In this document: positions 43,932 to 53,363 of the stretch, piece after piece
How the letters are laid out: every line of letters begins with the position of its first letter
Numbering within the stretch: the stretch's first letter is position 1
NCBI GenBank assembly: GCA_963725505.1
Contig: CAVRYN010000005.1
Coordinates: 620,001 to 684,000 of the forward strand
Direction of reading: 5' to 3'
DNA from: Udaeobacter sp963725505
Lineage (GTDB): Bacteria > Verrucomicrobiota > Verrucomicrobiia > Chthoniobacterales > UBA10450
Length of the DNA stretch: 64,000 bases
Program-made: the position numbers and the translations under genes
The notes under the pieces: generated by a model
The model's input: the letters and a program-made list of their open reading frames with translations, nothing else
The model's database searches: none
Told to the model about the DNA's origin: nothing

Positions 43932-44461
43932 GGTCCCCCGGCGGTTTAGAAACCGCCGCTCCTTGTTTGTTGCGAAGGTCCGACATGACATTCGCAATTT
44001 CCACCGCTGCCCGCGCCGCTTCGGTGCCGCGATTGATTTTGTTTTCGAGACAGCGCGCACTCGCTTGCGCTTCGTTATCGAAACTGAGCACCACGTTGAT
44101 CACCGGCACGCCCTGTTCAACGCGCAATGCGTTGAAGCGCATCGGTGACGGATCGGCTCAGATTTTGTGCATGATTGGTTTCTCCCTGCAAAATTACGCC
44201 GCAGGCGATGACGGCGTCAGTAGTTTCCCGTGAGGCCAGCTCACGCACGACCACAGGAATTTCGAACGCTCCCGGCACGCGATGCAGAGAAATCGTCGCG
44301 TCCGGCGCCAGGGCTCGCAGTTCCTCCGTAGCGTGATCGACAAGCCCCTGCACGTATTGCGCGTTAAACCGGCTCGCGACGATACGGAATGTGCGCCTGG
44401 CTTTGGTAATTCCCGAACGAGGCGGCGATTCCTTCGTCATTCGGATTTCGTCATTCGCCAA
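43924..44461 (-). CDS. ribH: 6,7-dimethyl-8-ribityllumazine synthase, frameshifted
   Basis: Two frames combine to one enzyme. Frame 1 (44461-44117) covers FRIVASRFNAQYVQGLVDHATEEL, RVPGAFEIPVVVREL and ACGVILQGETNHAQNLSRSVTDAL. Frame 2 (44142-43924) covers RVEQGVPVINVVLSFDNEAQASARC and the C-terminal helix. The join lies near 44125 and needs a single base. Since ribH is normally essential, an assembly indel is likelier than loss. The start may be the ATG at 44440; the first 20 bp contain repeat-like sequence. The enzyme makes lumazine from the RibBA product; it lies downstream of ribBA. Confidence 0.88.
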
Positions 44462-44464
44462 TGC

Positions 44465-45682
44465 CTAAAGCAGGTGGCCCAGCTTCGTTCTCTTTGTCTC
44501 GAGATACTTGGCATTATGCGGATTCGCCTCGGTGCGGATCGGCACTTGCTCGATCATTTCGAGACCGTATCCCTCGATGCCGACAACTTTCTTCGGGTTG
44601 TTTGTGAGAAACCGGAACTGCCGCACGCCGAGATCGAAAAGAATCTGTGCGCCGAGTCCGTAATCGCGGAGGTCGCTCGGATAGCCGAGCTTGGCGTTAG
44701 CCTCCACAGTATCGAGACCTTCCTCCTGCAACTTGTAGGCATGAATTTTTGCCGCGAGCCCGATGCCGCGTCCTTCCTGACGCATGTAAACCAAAACGCC
44801 GTTGCCTTCCTCGGCAATTTGCCGAAGCGCGGCATGCAGTTGATTTCCACAGTCGCACCGGCGCGAAGCGAAGACGTCGCCGGTGAGACATTCGCTGTGC
44901 ACGCGCACCAGTGCCGGTTTGCTTTTGTCGATCTTGCCTTTCACGAGCGCGAGGTGATGCTGCCCATCGAGTTTCGAGCGATACAAATGCAAATCGAAAT
45001 CGCCGTAGTCGGTCGGCATTTTCACGATTTGCTCCAGCTCCACCAGCTTCTCGCGAACACGGCGGTAGGCGATCAAACTTTGGATCGTGCAAATGCGCAG
45101 GCTATGCTTTTTGCGGAACTCCATCAGTTCCTGTAAGCGCGCCATGGTGCCGTCGTCGTGCAAAATTTCGCAAAGCACGCCTGCCGGTTGCAGACCCGCC
45201 ATTCTCGCCAGGTCGACGGCTGCTTCGGTGTGACCTGCGCGCCGCAACACGCCGCCGTCCTTCGCGCGCAATGGGAAAACATGCCCCGGCTGGTTAAGGT
45301 CGTCTGGCGACGATTTCGGATTGGCGATTGCCAAAATAGTCGTCGCGCGATCGTACGCGCTGATGCCGGTGGTCACGCCGCGCGCCGCATCAACAGAAAC
45401 AGTAAAATCGGTTCGATGCTTTTCGCGGTTTTGTACCACCATTCGTTGCAAGCCAAGTTGCTCGGCGCGCTCATTCGAAATGGGCACACAAACCAAGCCG
45501 CGCCCGTGCGTCGCCATGAAATTGACGGCTTCGGGCGTCACCTTCTCCGCTGCCATGACCAGATCGCCTTCGTTCTCGCGATCGGCATCGTCGGTCACGA
45601 TCACCATGCGCCCTTTGGCGATGTCGCTCAGCACATCGTCAATTGCATCGAACTGAAATGTTTCCGTTGTCTTTGCAGTCAT
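44465..45682 (-). CDS. ribBA: Bifunctional 3,4-DHBP synthase/GTP cyclohydrolase II
   Basis: 405 aa from the ATG at 45682. The RibB half has VIVTDDADRENEGDLVMAAE, GRGLVCVPI and RAGHTEAAVDLARMAG with the catalytic residues. The RibA half has the zinc site ECLTGDVFASRRCDCG and MRQEGRGIGLAAKIHAYKLQ..GLDTVEAN, and EGYGLEMIEQVPI near the end. It supplies both starting compounds of riboflavin. Operon order is ribBA-ribH-nusB. No FMN riboswitch-like structure is obvious upstream. Confidence 0.96.
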   Translation of the reverse strand: MTAKTTETFQFDAIDDVLSDIAKGRMVIVTDDADRENEGDLVMAAEKVTPEAVNFMATHGRGLVCVPISNERAEQLGLQRMVVQNREKHRTDFTVSVDAARGVTTGISAYDRATTILAIANPKSSPDDLNQPGHVFPLRAKDGGVLRRAGHTEAAVDLARMAGLQPAGVLCEILHDDGTMARLQELMEFRKKHSLRICTIQSLIAYRRVREKLVELEQIVKMPTDYGDFDLHLYRSKLDGQHHLALVKGKIDKSKPALVRVHSECLTGDVFASRRCDCGNQLHAALRQIAEEGNGVLVYMRQEGRGIGLAAKIHAYKLQEEGLDTVEANAKLGYPSDLRDYGLGAQILFDLGVRQFRFLTNNPKKVVGIEGYGLEMIEQVPIRTEANPHNAKYLETKRTKLGHLL

Positions 45683-45777
45683 CGGCACAATACCATTACG
45701 TCCAGAGCGGCTTTGAGCAACTCTCTACTGTTGCGCGTTCGTTGAATTGAAGGGGTTAAAGCGATGAAGGCCTATTG

Positions 45778-45835
45778 AAACACAGGCATCTCTGCCTGTG
45801 GGGGCCGGCGGGCAGTCTTGCCTGCCGTACGATTC
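45778..45835. repeat. Palindromic repeat pair, ACAGGCATCTCTGCCTGTG type
   Basis: Two adjacent hairpins: ACAGGCATCTCTGCCTGT and CGGCGGGCAGTCTTGCCTGCCG. Lies just upstream of the antitoxin gene start, between it and ribBA. Confidence 0.7.
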
Positions 45836-45852
45836 GTGACTACAGTGACTAC

Positions 45853-46107
45853 ATGACAACAACGCTTCGTGAGGCGAAAGCCAGGCTTTCCGAAATGGTG
45901 AAGCGCGCCAGTCGCGGCGAAGAGGTTGTGATTACTGTGCACGGTAAGAAAACCGCAAGGCTCGTCGCCGTGCCGAAGCGTAATAAAAAATTCAACAAAG
46001 AGAAATGGCTGAAAGAGCTCGACAAACTGCGGGAAAAAAACTGGACGGGCCGTTACGGAAGGAGCATTGAAGAAATTCTTGAGGAAGATCGCGCAGATCG
46101 ATTCTAG
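45853..46107 (+). CDS. Phd/YefM-type antitoxin
   Basis: 84 aa from the ATG at 45853; upstream frame sequence is translated repeat. MTTTLREAKARLSEMVKRASRGEEVVIT and GKKTARLVAVP are the Phd/YefM DNA-binding domain. The C-terminal Trp/Lys-rich part would bind the toxin. It lies 3 bp upstream of the PIN toxin gene; together they form a second type II module in the window, unrelated in antitoxin type to that at 5 kb. Confidence 0.88.
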   Translation: MTTTLREAKARLSEMVKRASRGEEVVITVHGKKTARLVAVPKRNKKFNKEKWLKELDKLREKNWTGRYGRSIEEILEEDRADRF

Positions 46108-46110
46108 CTG

Positions 46111-46551
46111 ATGGCGTTCTGGGATACCTCTGCTGTGTTCAAGCTCTACGTGCGTGAGCGCGATTCCGAACGCGTTCGAGCGGTGATCCGAATCTCCGCC
46201 GAGACCCCAATTATTTCACAACTCAGCCTGGCAGAAATGTATCGCGCATTGTGGGCCAAGGAATTCGCGCGCGCGATTCCATCTGGTCAGGCCGACGCCA
46301 CCTATCAGCAATTCAGTGAGGATGTCGCAGCGGGAGTCTTTGCCCTGATCCCGTTCGGGCGAGATGTTCAGGATGAATTTGAGAGGATCGTTCCAATTTG
46401 TTATCGGGCGAGTCCAGTCGTGCCGGTTCGCGCGCTTGATGGTTTGCTCCTCGCCTCGGCGCTCATCGCCAGAACACCAGAGGTGGTTAGCACTGATTCA
46501 CGAATGCGCGCAGCTGGGGCCCTTTTGGGGCTGCGTGTTTTGCCGGCTTGA
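46111..46551 (+). CDS. PIN-domain toxin, VapC-like
   Basis: 146 aa. PIN acidic residues appear in AFWDTSAVFKLYV (first Asp), ISQLSLAEMYRALW (Glu), VRALDGLLLASALI and STDSRMRAAG. It probably cleaves RNA when free of antitoxin. The stop is separated by only 5 bp from the fcl start. Confidence 0.88.
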   Translation: MAFWDTSAVFKLYVRERDSERVRAVIRISAETPIISQLSLAEMYRALWAKEFARAIPSGQADATYQQFSEDVAAGVFALIPFGRDVQDEFERIVPICYRASPVVPVRALDGLLLASALIARTPEVVSTDSRMRAAGALLGLRVLPA

Positions 46552-46556
46552 ATCCG

Positions 46557-47489
46557 ATGGATAAATCCGACAAGATTTTTGTCGCGGGGCATCGGGGGAT
46601 GGTTGGCAGCGCGCTGATGCGCCGGCTTGAAGCGGAAGCGTTTTCCAACGTCGTGACGCGCGAGCGATCGCAGCTTGATCTCACGGATGAATCTGCGGTT
46701 GCGAAATTTTTTGCCGAGGAGCGACCGGACATCGTCATTGTCGCAGCGGCAAAGGTCGGCGGAATCAAGGCGAACAACGATTTTCCAGTGGAATTTCTCG
46801 TCGAGAATTTGCGGATTCAGAACAACGTCATCCGCGCGGCCCACGAGAACGGCGTGCGCAAACTGCTATTTCTTGGAAGCTCCTGCATTTATCCGAAGTT
46901 CGCGCCGCAACCAATCGAAGAAAGCGCGTTGCTTACCGGTCCGCTGGAACCAACCAATGACGCTTACGCAATTGCGAAGATTGCCGGCATCAAGCTTTGC
47001 CAGGCGTACTGCCGCGAATACGGGAAAAACTTTATCTCAGTGATGCCGACGAACCTTTACGGCCCGAACGACAATTTCGATCTTGAGACATCACACGTGC
47101 TGGCCGCGCTTCTGCGCAAGGCGCACGAAGCCAAAACGCGAAACGATCGAAACCTGGTCGTGTGGGGAACTGGAAAACCGCGCCGCGAATTTCTGCATGT
47201 GGACGATCTGGCTTCGGCATGTCTTTTACTTCTGGAGAAATATGACTCGCCAGAGATCATCAATGTCGGCTGCGGCGAGGACATTTCGATCCGCGAGCTT
47301 GCGGAATTAATCTGCGACGTGGTCGGTTTCGACGGTGAACTCGCCTGGGACACGACGAAACCGGACGGCACGCCGCGAAAGCTTTTGGACGTCACCAAGA
47401 TTAGCGCCCTCGGCTGGAAGCCGGTGATCACGCTGCGGGACGGCATAAACCAAACGTACGATTGGTTTGTTGCAAACCTCGCGCAGTGA
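46557..47489 (+). CDS. fcl: GDP-L-fucose synthase
   Basis: 310 aa from the ATG at 46557; a TTG 9 bp upstream is possible. SDR-type Rossmann fold with AGHRGMVGSALMRRLE, the catalytic YAIAKIAGIKLCQAY (Tyr-x3-Lys) and SSCIYPKFAPQPIEE. MPTNLYGPNDNF and RREFLHVDDLASA are family hallmarks. Converts GDP-4-keto-6-deoxymannose to GDP-L-fucose for surface polysaccharide. The usual partner gmd is not present in the window. Confidence 0.94.
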   Translation: MDKSDKIFVAGHRGMVGSALMRRLEAEAFSNVVTRERSQLDLTDESAVAKFFAEERPDIVIVAAAKVGGIKANNDFPVEFLVENLRIQNNVIRAAHENGVRKLLFLGSSCIYPKFAPQPIEESALLTGPLEPTNDAYAIAKIAGIKLCQAYCREYGKNFISVMPTNLYGPNDNFDLETSHVLAALLRKAHEAKTRNDRNLVVWGTGKPRREFLHVDDLASACLLLLEKYDSPEIINVGCGEDISIRELAELICDVVGFDGELAWDTTKPDGTPRKLLDVTKISALGWKPVITLRDGINQTYDWFVANLAQ

Positions 47490-47562
47490 TCTGTCACGAA
47501 GGCGGCGCATGCGACTCATGAGACGCATGAGACCCATGTTAGGTTGACCACGAGTCTTTCCG

Positions 47563-47591
47563 GCGTTGACCCCGAAAGCTTTCGGGGTTGA
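47563..47591. repeat. Perfect short palindrome ahead of the dehydrogenase gene
   Basis: ACCCCGAAAGCTTTCGGGGT, a perfect 20-bp palindrome flanked by GTTG/TGAC, 14 bp upstream of the Gfo/Idh start. The centre is similar to that of the ftsY insert. The short spacer just before also has direct repeats of CATGAGAC. Confidence 0.7.
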
Positions 47592-47604
47592 CTGCTCTTA
47601 AGGG

Positions 47605-48525
47605 ATGAAAAATTTGCACATTGGTGTTGTTGGGGTTGGCCATATCGGAAGCAACCACGCGCGGCTGTATGCGGAGATTCCGTCCGCTGAGTTCACTGCT
47701 GTGTACGATGTGGACCCGATCACGAATCGCACCATTGGGACCAAGTTCGGCGCGACCGCCGCAAAGTCGCTCGATGAATTCATTGAGATGGTTGATGCGG
47801 CCTCCGTGGCAACGCCCACGAATACTCACTACACAATTGCGAGTGCCCTGCTTGCGAAAGGCAAACATGTGCTGGTCGAGAAGCCGATCACCGATAACAC
47901 TGTGCACGCCGCCGAACTGGCAGACCTGGCCGCGCGCAACGGCCTGATCTTGCAAGTCGGCCACATCGAACGTTTCAACCCGGTCCTGGACGCTCTTGAA
48001 AAACATCTGACGCATCCGCGATTCATCGAAGCGCATCGGCTCAGACCCTACTCGGAACGCGGTACCGACATCGGTGTCGTTCTCGATTTGATGATCCATG
48101 ATCTGGAAGTCATTTTGCATTTCGTGCGCTCGCCTCTGTGGAGTGTTGATGCGGTGGGCGTGCCCGTGCTTAGCCGGAGCGAAGACATCGCGAACGTGCG
48201 ACTGCATTTCGAGGACGGTTGCGTGGCAAATGTGACCGCAAGCCGCATCAGTCCCGAGCGTGTCCGTAAGATCCGTATTTTTCAGGAAGACGCGTACCTC
48301 TCGCTCGATTATCAAAATCAAAGCGGCGAGATTTATCGTCGCATTGGAAGACAAATTTGGCGTGACAGAGTCGCAATCGAACACGAAGAGCCGCTGAAGC
48401 TTCAGCTCACTTCATTCATCGAATGCGCAAACACGGGACGCCAGCCGCGCGTTTCGGGTTCTCAAGCGACGGCGGCTCTGGAGTTGGCAGTTAAGATAAC
48501 GAAGCAAATCGCGTCGAGTGCGTAG
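47605..48525 (+). CDS. Gfo/Idh/MocA family oxidoreductase
   Basis: 306 aa. NAD-binding IGVVGVGHIGSNHARLYAEI, then SVATPTNTHYTIASALLAKGKHVLVEKP (with the conserved EKP) and the C-terminal beta domain with the family's HDLEVILHF. Adjacent to lpxB on the same strand, 52 bp away. In some bacteria a family member (GnnA) next to lpx genes oxidises UDP-GlcNAc for diamino-sugar lipid A; no gnnB-type aminotransferase is seen here, so that role is only a possibility. Confidence 0.88.
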   Translation: MKNLHIGVVGVGHIGSNHARLYAEIPSAEFTAVYDVDPITNRTIGTKFGATAAKSLDEFIEMVDAASVATPTNTHYTIASALLAKGKHVLVEKPITDNTVHAAELADLAARNGLILQVGHIERFNPVLDALEKHLTHPRFIEAHRLRPYSERGTDIGVVLDLMIHDLEVILHFVRSPLWSVDAVGVPVLSRSEDIANVRLHFEDGCVANVTASRISPERVRKIRIFQEDAYLSLDYQNQSGEIYRRIGRQIWRDRVAIEHEEPLKLQLTSFIECANTGRQPRVSGSQATAALELAVKITKQIASSA

Positions 48526-48576
48526 AAGCAGTGTGAACTTGCTCCTGTTTTGCTGCCGACGCGGCATGCGCTCCCC

Positions 48577-49716
48577 ATGAAAACCATTTACTTCGTCGCC
48601 GGCGAAGTGAGCGCAGACAATCACGGCGCCGCGTTGATGCGCTCCCTCCGCGGGTTGGCTCCTGAGCTGAAGTTCATCGGGCGCGGCGGTCCGCAAATGC
48701 AGCAGGTCGCCGGCACACAATTCAAGAATTGGATCGGCGACGCAGCCGTTCTTGGCTTGTGGGAAGTGCTCAGGAAGTACGGTTATTTTCGAGAACAATT
48801 TCGCGAAACCCTCAAAGAAATTCAGGAGAGCAAACCGGACGCAGTCGTGTTGATCGACTATCCGGGATTCAATTTGCGGCTCGCTCATGCGCTCCGACGG
48901 CAATCGCCGGAGCAGAAGGTAATATACTACATCAGCCCGCAGGTTTGGGCTTGGAATCCGGGCCGCATCAAAAGAATGGCGCCCTGTGTCGATCTGGTGC
49001 TCTGCATTTTTCCTTTTGAAGCTGATCTCTATAAGAAATCTGGCATACCTGCGGTATTCGTCGGTCACCCGATGATCGAAAGATTGCAGGCCCGGAAAAT
49101 CGATGTTGAGCGCGATCCAAATTTAATTGGGCTTTTCCCGGGCAGTCGCCTGCGCGAGGTGCGGAAAATCTTTCCGATAATGATCGAAACAGCGCGCCTG
49201 CTTTTGCAAGCCAGGCCTACTTTGCACTTTCAAGTCGCGGCCGCATCCGAGGAACTCGCGCAAGAAATGGGTCTGGCAACTGCCCCACTGGATCAGTTGC
49301 ACGATCGAGCGCCGATTCAAATTGAAGTCGGCGAGACAGCAGAGATCATGCAGCGCGCGTGGGCGGGAATTGTTGCCTCGGGAAGCGCCACGCTGGAGGC
49401 TGCTTATTTCCGGATGCCGTTTGTGCTCGTTTACAAGGTGGCCTGGCCGACTTACCTGGCAGCGCGCGTCGTCGTGAACGTGAATTATCTTGGCATGCCT
49501 AATTTGCTTGCAGACAAAGAAGTCGTTCCGGAATTTATTCAGCAACAGGCAAAACCGGACGCGATCGCCATGGCCGCACAGCCGTTGATGGAAGATGCGT
49601 GCACGCGCGAGCGAATGATTTCGGAGTTTGATGCGATCATTAGCAAATTGGGCGGCAGTGGCGCCAGCGAAAGAGCCGCGCGAGCAATTCTCAAAGAGAT
49701 TGGAAGATCGGCATGA
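48577..49716 (+). CDS. lpxB: Lipid-A-disaccharide synthase
   Basis: 379 aa from the ATG at 48577 (MKTIYFVAGEVSADNHGAAL). Family motifs: GRGGPQMQQVAGTQF, VVLIDYPGFNLRLAHALR, YYISPQVWAWNPGRIKRM, FVGHPMIERL, GLFPGSRLREV and ASGSATLEAAYFRMPFVLVYKV. It joins UDP-diacylglucosamine and lipid X during lipid A synthesis at the inner membrane. Confirms an LPS-type outer membrane. A kynB-like gene follows. Confidence 0.95.
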   Translation: MKTIYFVAGEVSADNHGAALMRSLRGLAPELKFIGRGGPQMQQVAGTQFKNWIGDAAVLGLWEVLRKYGYFREQFRETLKEIQESKPDAVVLIDYPGFNLRLAHALRRQSPEQKVIYYISPQVWAWNPGRIKRMAPCVDLVLCIFPFEADLYKKSGIPAVFVGHPMIERLQARKIDVERDPNLIGLFPGSRLREVRKIFPIMIETARLLLQARPTLHFQVAAASEELAQEMGLATAPLDQLHDRAPIQIEVGETAEIMQRAWAGIVASGSATLEAAYFRMPFVLVYKVAWPTYLAARVVVNVNYLGMPNLLADKEVVPEFIQQQAKPDAIAMAAQPLMEDACTRERMISEFDAIISKLGGSGASERAARAILKEIGRSA

Positions 49717-49737
49717 GACGAATTAACTGATCACGCG

Positions 49738-50385
49738 ATGAAGATTTGGGATATTTCACGGACGCTTTCAAATGACTTCGCAGAATGGCCGGGTGACGAG
49801 CCGTTTCATTATCGATTGACGAGAGAGATCACGAAGGGGCAGACCGTAAATCTGGGCGCAATCACGATGAGTGTGCACAACGGCACGCACGCCGATGCGC
49901 GATTGCATTTTGATCCAAAGGGCGAATCGATCGAGAAAGCGCCGCTCGACATTTATGTGGGTCGCGCGACCGTGGTCGACCTCGCGCAAGCTTTTTTCCG
50001 TTCAAAGGAAAAACATCTGATCACCACCGAAGATCTGCAGCCGCATGCCGAAGAAATCGCAGCGACTTCGCGACTTCTCGTAAAGACGGGCCGATGGAGC
50101 GACTCCACAATTTTTCCAAATCAAATTCCCGTGATCGCAGCCGATGTCCCCGTGTGGCTGCAGAAAAATGGCGTCAAACTGCTGGGATTGGATCTGCCGT
50201 CAATGGATGAGATCGATTCGAAATCGTTGCAGAACCATCACGCGCTTGCCCACGCCGGCATCGCCATCGTTGAATCTCTGGATCTGAGCGAGGTTGCTCC
50301 CGGTATTTATAATTTGGCGGCGCTGCCTCTGAAAATCACCGGTGGGGATGGCGCGCCGATGCGCGCGATCCTGTGGCGCGATTAA
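49738..50385 (+). CDS. kynB: Cyclase family protein, kynurenine formamidase-like
   Basis: 215 aa. Metal-binding motif SVHNGTHADARLHFD and the start IWDISRTLSNDFAEWPGDEPF match KynB-type arylformamidases. LLGLDLPSMDEIDSKSLQNHHALAHAGIAIVESLDL is also typical. The family hydrolyses N-formylkynurenine or related substrates. No other kyn genes are near, so the substrate is not assured. Followed by an AT-rich spacer. Confidence 0.85.
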   Translation: MKIWDISRTLSNDFAEWPGDEPFHYRLTREITKGQTVNLGAITMSVHNGTHADARLHFDPKGESIEKAPLDIYVGRATVVDLAQAFFRSKEKHLITTEDLQPHAEEIAATSRLLVKTGRWSDSTIFPNQIPVIAADVPVWLQKNGVKLLGLDLPSMDEIDSKSLQNHHALAHAGIAIVESLDLSEVAPGIYNLAALPLKITGGDGAPMRAILWRD

Positions 50386-51608
50386 ATGAGTTTAAACAAA
50401 AGAAAACGAAGTTAACCAAGGCGGCTTCTTGAACCGGTGTGGAGAATCTTCGCTTCCTTCGTTACCTTCTGTAAGACCTGACTTAATCTTCTTTTGTGAT
50501 TGAGGGCGGTTCCGCGCAGACAATCTTATCCGGCAAGCGCACTCTTTGGTTTGTCGCCGGTTTAACGGTAATCCTTTTCGCCGTCGCCAACCTGCCGTGG
50601 CAGCTCGACGATTACGATCAGGCCAAGCAGGCGTTTACTTCCTTCCAGATGATCAAGGAAGGTCGCTGGTTTTATCAGCAGACTCCACATGAGCATGTGG
50701 CGACCAAGCCGCCGCTCGTGGGATGGATTTCTGCCGGTCTCTTTGCGATAACGCGCTCGTGGGATACGGCATGGCGGCTGCCCTCCTTTCTGGCTGCGAT
50801 TGCCATCGCGATGTTGCTATTTCGTGCTGCGACGTCGGCTTACGGAAGGATTCCCGGCTTGATCGCGCTCGGCGCGTTTGGATTGAATCTGCTGAGCCCA
50901 CGGCTTGCGACACTCGTGCGCACAGATATGCCGCTCGCGCTCGTGATTTTTCTGATTGGCCTGCTGATCTGGCAAAAAATTCGATCTGAAACCGAGTGGG
51001 GATTGCGAGACCAAGTTTACATCTTCGCATTGCTCACTGTGGCAATGTTGATCAAAGGCCCGATTGTTTACGCGTTTCTACTGCCGGGAATCGGCATCAA
51101 TGCTGTAATGGTGGCGATGCGCGACGCGCGCGCCTCGACACAGCGAGGCGGCTACAAATCGGGTGGTCTGGTCCGCCACAGGACGGATTCGCCGTGGCGA
51201 ACTGGTGGCCATGGATCGCTTCGCTGGCAGTCTTCCTCTTCTGGGTAATCGGCGGGATTTTGTTTACGCCTGGCTTCTTTGATCAAGTCGTGATGCGTGA
51301 ATTTGTTGCGCGCTTTGGCGAAACGATTCATCGGCCGCAACCGCTTTATTTTTATTTGCCGCATCTGCTGCACAAATTTTTTCCATGGAGCATGCTGATG
51401 ATCGGTGTCGCCGTTTTCGATCTTGCGTCGCATCGATGGAGGATTGGCGCTGCGTTTCGACAGATGTCGGCTGAAACGTTCTGGCTGCTTTGCTGGAGCC
51501 TGGGCGGTCTAATCGCGATGTCGCTGATTCCATCAAAACGCGTGGACAGAATTTTCCCGATTGTGCCGCCGCTCTGTTTGCTGCTGGCCGCGCAGATTGC
51601 AAAACGCA

Positions 51609-51730
51609 ATTCCTGTAGCCACGGCTCTGTGAGCCGTCCTTTAGAAAGCGTCGATTTCAATTCGACGGGCCACCCGCCTTCGCCAAGCTACGGCGAGGCA
51701 GGCAGGGCGGTAGCTACAGAAAACGCGGCG
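51609..51730. repeat. Composite REP-like insertion inside the glycosyltransferase pseudogene
   Basis: TGTAGCCACGGCTCTGTGAG at the left and GGCAGGGCGGTAGCTACAG at the right; inner part CACCCGCCTTCGCC..GGCGAGGCAGG. The ends belong to the TGTAGC repeat family at 30607. Confidence 0.7.
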
Positions 51731-51997
51731 ACGCCCGTCCATCGATGGAGCACAGCCGCATTGATCGTGGCGATCCTTGTTCACCGGCGGCTACACAACT
51801 TGGAAAGTCCTCACTGGCTACCGCGATCATCACGATGCGCTCGTTGTCTTTGGAAGGAATGTTCGCCATGAGGCGGAAGCGCATCATTGGCGTTACGAAG
51901 CGCTGTCCGCGGAAGATGAAGGGCTGCTCCTCTATTTGCGGAAAACGCATTTCATCGAACCAGATCGCGCTGTCATTGAATGGAACCGTGGCAAGCT

Positions 51998-52130
51998 CGA
52001 TGCGCTCGTTGCGTCAACGGAAAAGGCGTCGGCTTTGCTCAGCGAGCTTCGAGACGCTTCTCTTTCCAGTTTGAAATCAAATGAGAGAAGGAAAGAGCAG
52101 GGGAAAGACTACGTTTTGATCACGCGCTAG
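51998..52130 (+). repeat. Duplicated 3' end of the glycosyltransferase gene, copy 1 (native)
   Basis: About 133 bp, from CGATGCGCTCGTTGCGTCAAC to the TAG stop, repeated at 54736-54869 in the same orientation with about a dozen differences. The copies bracket foreign genes from 52.1 to 54.7 kb. Confidence 0.85.
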
Positions 52131-52142
52131 TCGGCGAGCCGC

Positions 52143-52588
52143 TCAAGCCGCACTCCATTCACGTCGTCGGGTGTAGAAGTACGCCGCCATGCACCAGTCG
52201 TACGCCGCGCAAAAGGCGCCATAGGCCAACGGGAGCTTAGTCATTTCGTGAGCGCCGAGCGGGCTCACTCCGCCATGCGCGTGAAGCTCATGAACGCCGT
52301 CCCAAATGCCGTGCAGGCAGTAGCCAATGATGAGTACAACCGGCAACCTGAGACCGAGAATACCGAACACGGCGAACACAATTACCGCTCCGGTTTCAAG
52401 TCGCCACGCTCCTTGATCTCCGAAATAAGCGGTGAACACCAGATAAAATGCCGCGATCGCAACGAAAAACAGAGCAAAAAGATCTGCTCTACTTTTGCCG
52501 AAAACAGTTTCTGCGAAATGAAAATCGATCCCGCTGCCGCCAGGAATCCAACGCAGAGATACAGGATGATAATCACTGATAGCGCCAT
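52143..52588 (-). CDS. Small multi-pass membrane protein, DUF6010-like, frameshifted
   Basis: Start ATG at 52588 (MALSVIIILYLCVGFLAAAGSIFISQKLFSAKVEQIF); the frame changes at a run of five T near 52490, continuing as ALFFVAIAAFYLVFTAYFGDQGAWRLE and YCLHGIWDGVHELHAHGG. One additional T restores a ~148-aa protein with four helices and conserved His residues (HGIWDGVHELHAHGG). The family resembles DUF6010. Homopolymer position suggests an assembly indel. Confidence 0.65.
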
Positions 52589-52628
52589 GAAAGACCATCC
52601 GGGACAAATACAAAGCGACGCCGGTCGG

Positions 52629-53243
52629 GTACCCTCGACGGCTTGGGCGTTCTGGATGAACGAGTCATTGCAGCCCACTCCATCTGGCTGGACGACGCCG
52701 ATATCAAGATCATGGCGCGACGTTCGGTGGGCGTGGCTCATTGCCCGCAGTCGAACATGAAGTTGGCGGCGGGTGTGGCGCCTGTCTCGCGACTGCTCAA
52801 AGCCGGCGTTGCGGTAGGACTCGGTACCGACGGGGCGGCGTCCAACAATGTGCTGAACCTCTGGGAAGAGATCGACACAGCTGCCAAGCTCCACAAGCTT
52901 GTTGCCAAAGACCCGAGGGTCCTGAACGCCCACGAGGCGCTCGAGCTAGCCACCATCGGCGGGGCGCGAGCGATTCACCGCGACAAGGAAATCGGTTCGC
53001 TGGAGGTGGGCAAGCTAGCTGACCTGATCGTCGTGCGCATGGATGGTGCCCATCAAACGCCCGTGTACGACGTGGTACTCGCAACTCGTGTATGCCACCA
53101 AGTTCTCGGATGTGGAAACGGTGGTCGTCAATGGCAAGCTGGTGATGGACAAGAGGAAGGTGCTGACAGTGGATGAGCCGGCCACGTTGGCCAAAGCTCG
53201 TGACTACGCCAGGCAGGTGCAGGCGAGCCTCTGGGGGAAGTGA
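52629..53243 (+). pseudogene. C-terminal remnant of an amidohydrolase (MtaD/SAH-deaminase-like)
   Basis: Begins mid-protein at LDGLGVLDERVIAAHSIWLDDADI; the N-terminal half including the HxH metal site is missing. LGTDGAASNNVLNLWEEID contains the conserved Asp. The frame shifts near 53070 and continues as YSQLVYATKFSDVETVVVNGKLVMD to the end. Members deaminate S-adenosylhomocysteine, methylthioadenosine or related compounds. Truncated and shifted, so non-functional. Followed by a rightward attC relic, so it may be a broken cassette. Confidence 0.8.
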
Positions 53244-53250
53244 GGGCGAC

Positions 53251-53363
53251 ATCTAAGTAATCGCTCGATTCCATGAAACCCTCCGCGCATCTGCATTTCA
53301 GATGATTAGAACAATTTCAACGGAAGCTCTCCGTGCCGACAGTTCAGCTTTGTCTCGTTAGGT
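53251..53363 (+). repeat. Rightward attC-like relic
   Basis: Left end ATCTAAGTAATCGCTCGATT is a decayed core; right end GTTCAGCTTTGTCTC and core GTTAGGT at 53357-53363 match the right end of attC 2. A second core in the same orientation (TGTCACGTTAGGC) lies at 53427-53433. Both are opposite in orientation to array 2, next to which they lie. Confidence 0.65.

Larger units (their letters stand above)
50496..52130 (+). pseudogene. ArnT/PMT-like GT-C glycosyltransferase, broken by two frameshifts and two palindromic insertions
   Basis: Three frames make one protein. Frame 1 from 50496: DDYDQAKQAFTSFQMIKEGRW, VATKPPLVGWISAGLFA (GT-C loop), multiple helices. Frame 2 from ~51180: NWWPWIASLAVFLFWVIGGIL, FPWSMLMIGV, SLIPSKRVDRIFPIVPPL. 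Frame 3 from ~51777: FTGGYTTWKVLTGYRD to the end GKDYVLITR. The first shift coincides with a repeat near 51130-51160 (GACACAGCGAGGCGGCTAC). Another repeat, 51609-51730, is in frame in the second part. Normally such enzymes add aminoarabinose or other sugars to lipid A or proteins. The last ~133 bp are duplicated at 54736. Confidence 0.75.

Noticed and set aside
45683..45780. FMN riboswitch upstream of ribBA
   Set aside because: The leader is short and I cannot see the conserved RFN helices.
47539..48384. 281-aa minus-strand frame
   Set aside because: Antisense to the Gfo/Idh gene, which has a complete Rossmann motif and EKP. Shadow ORF.
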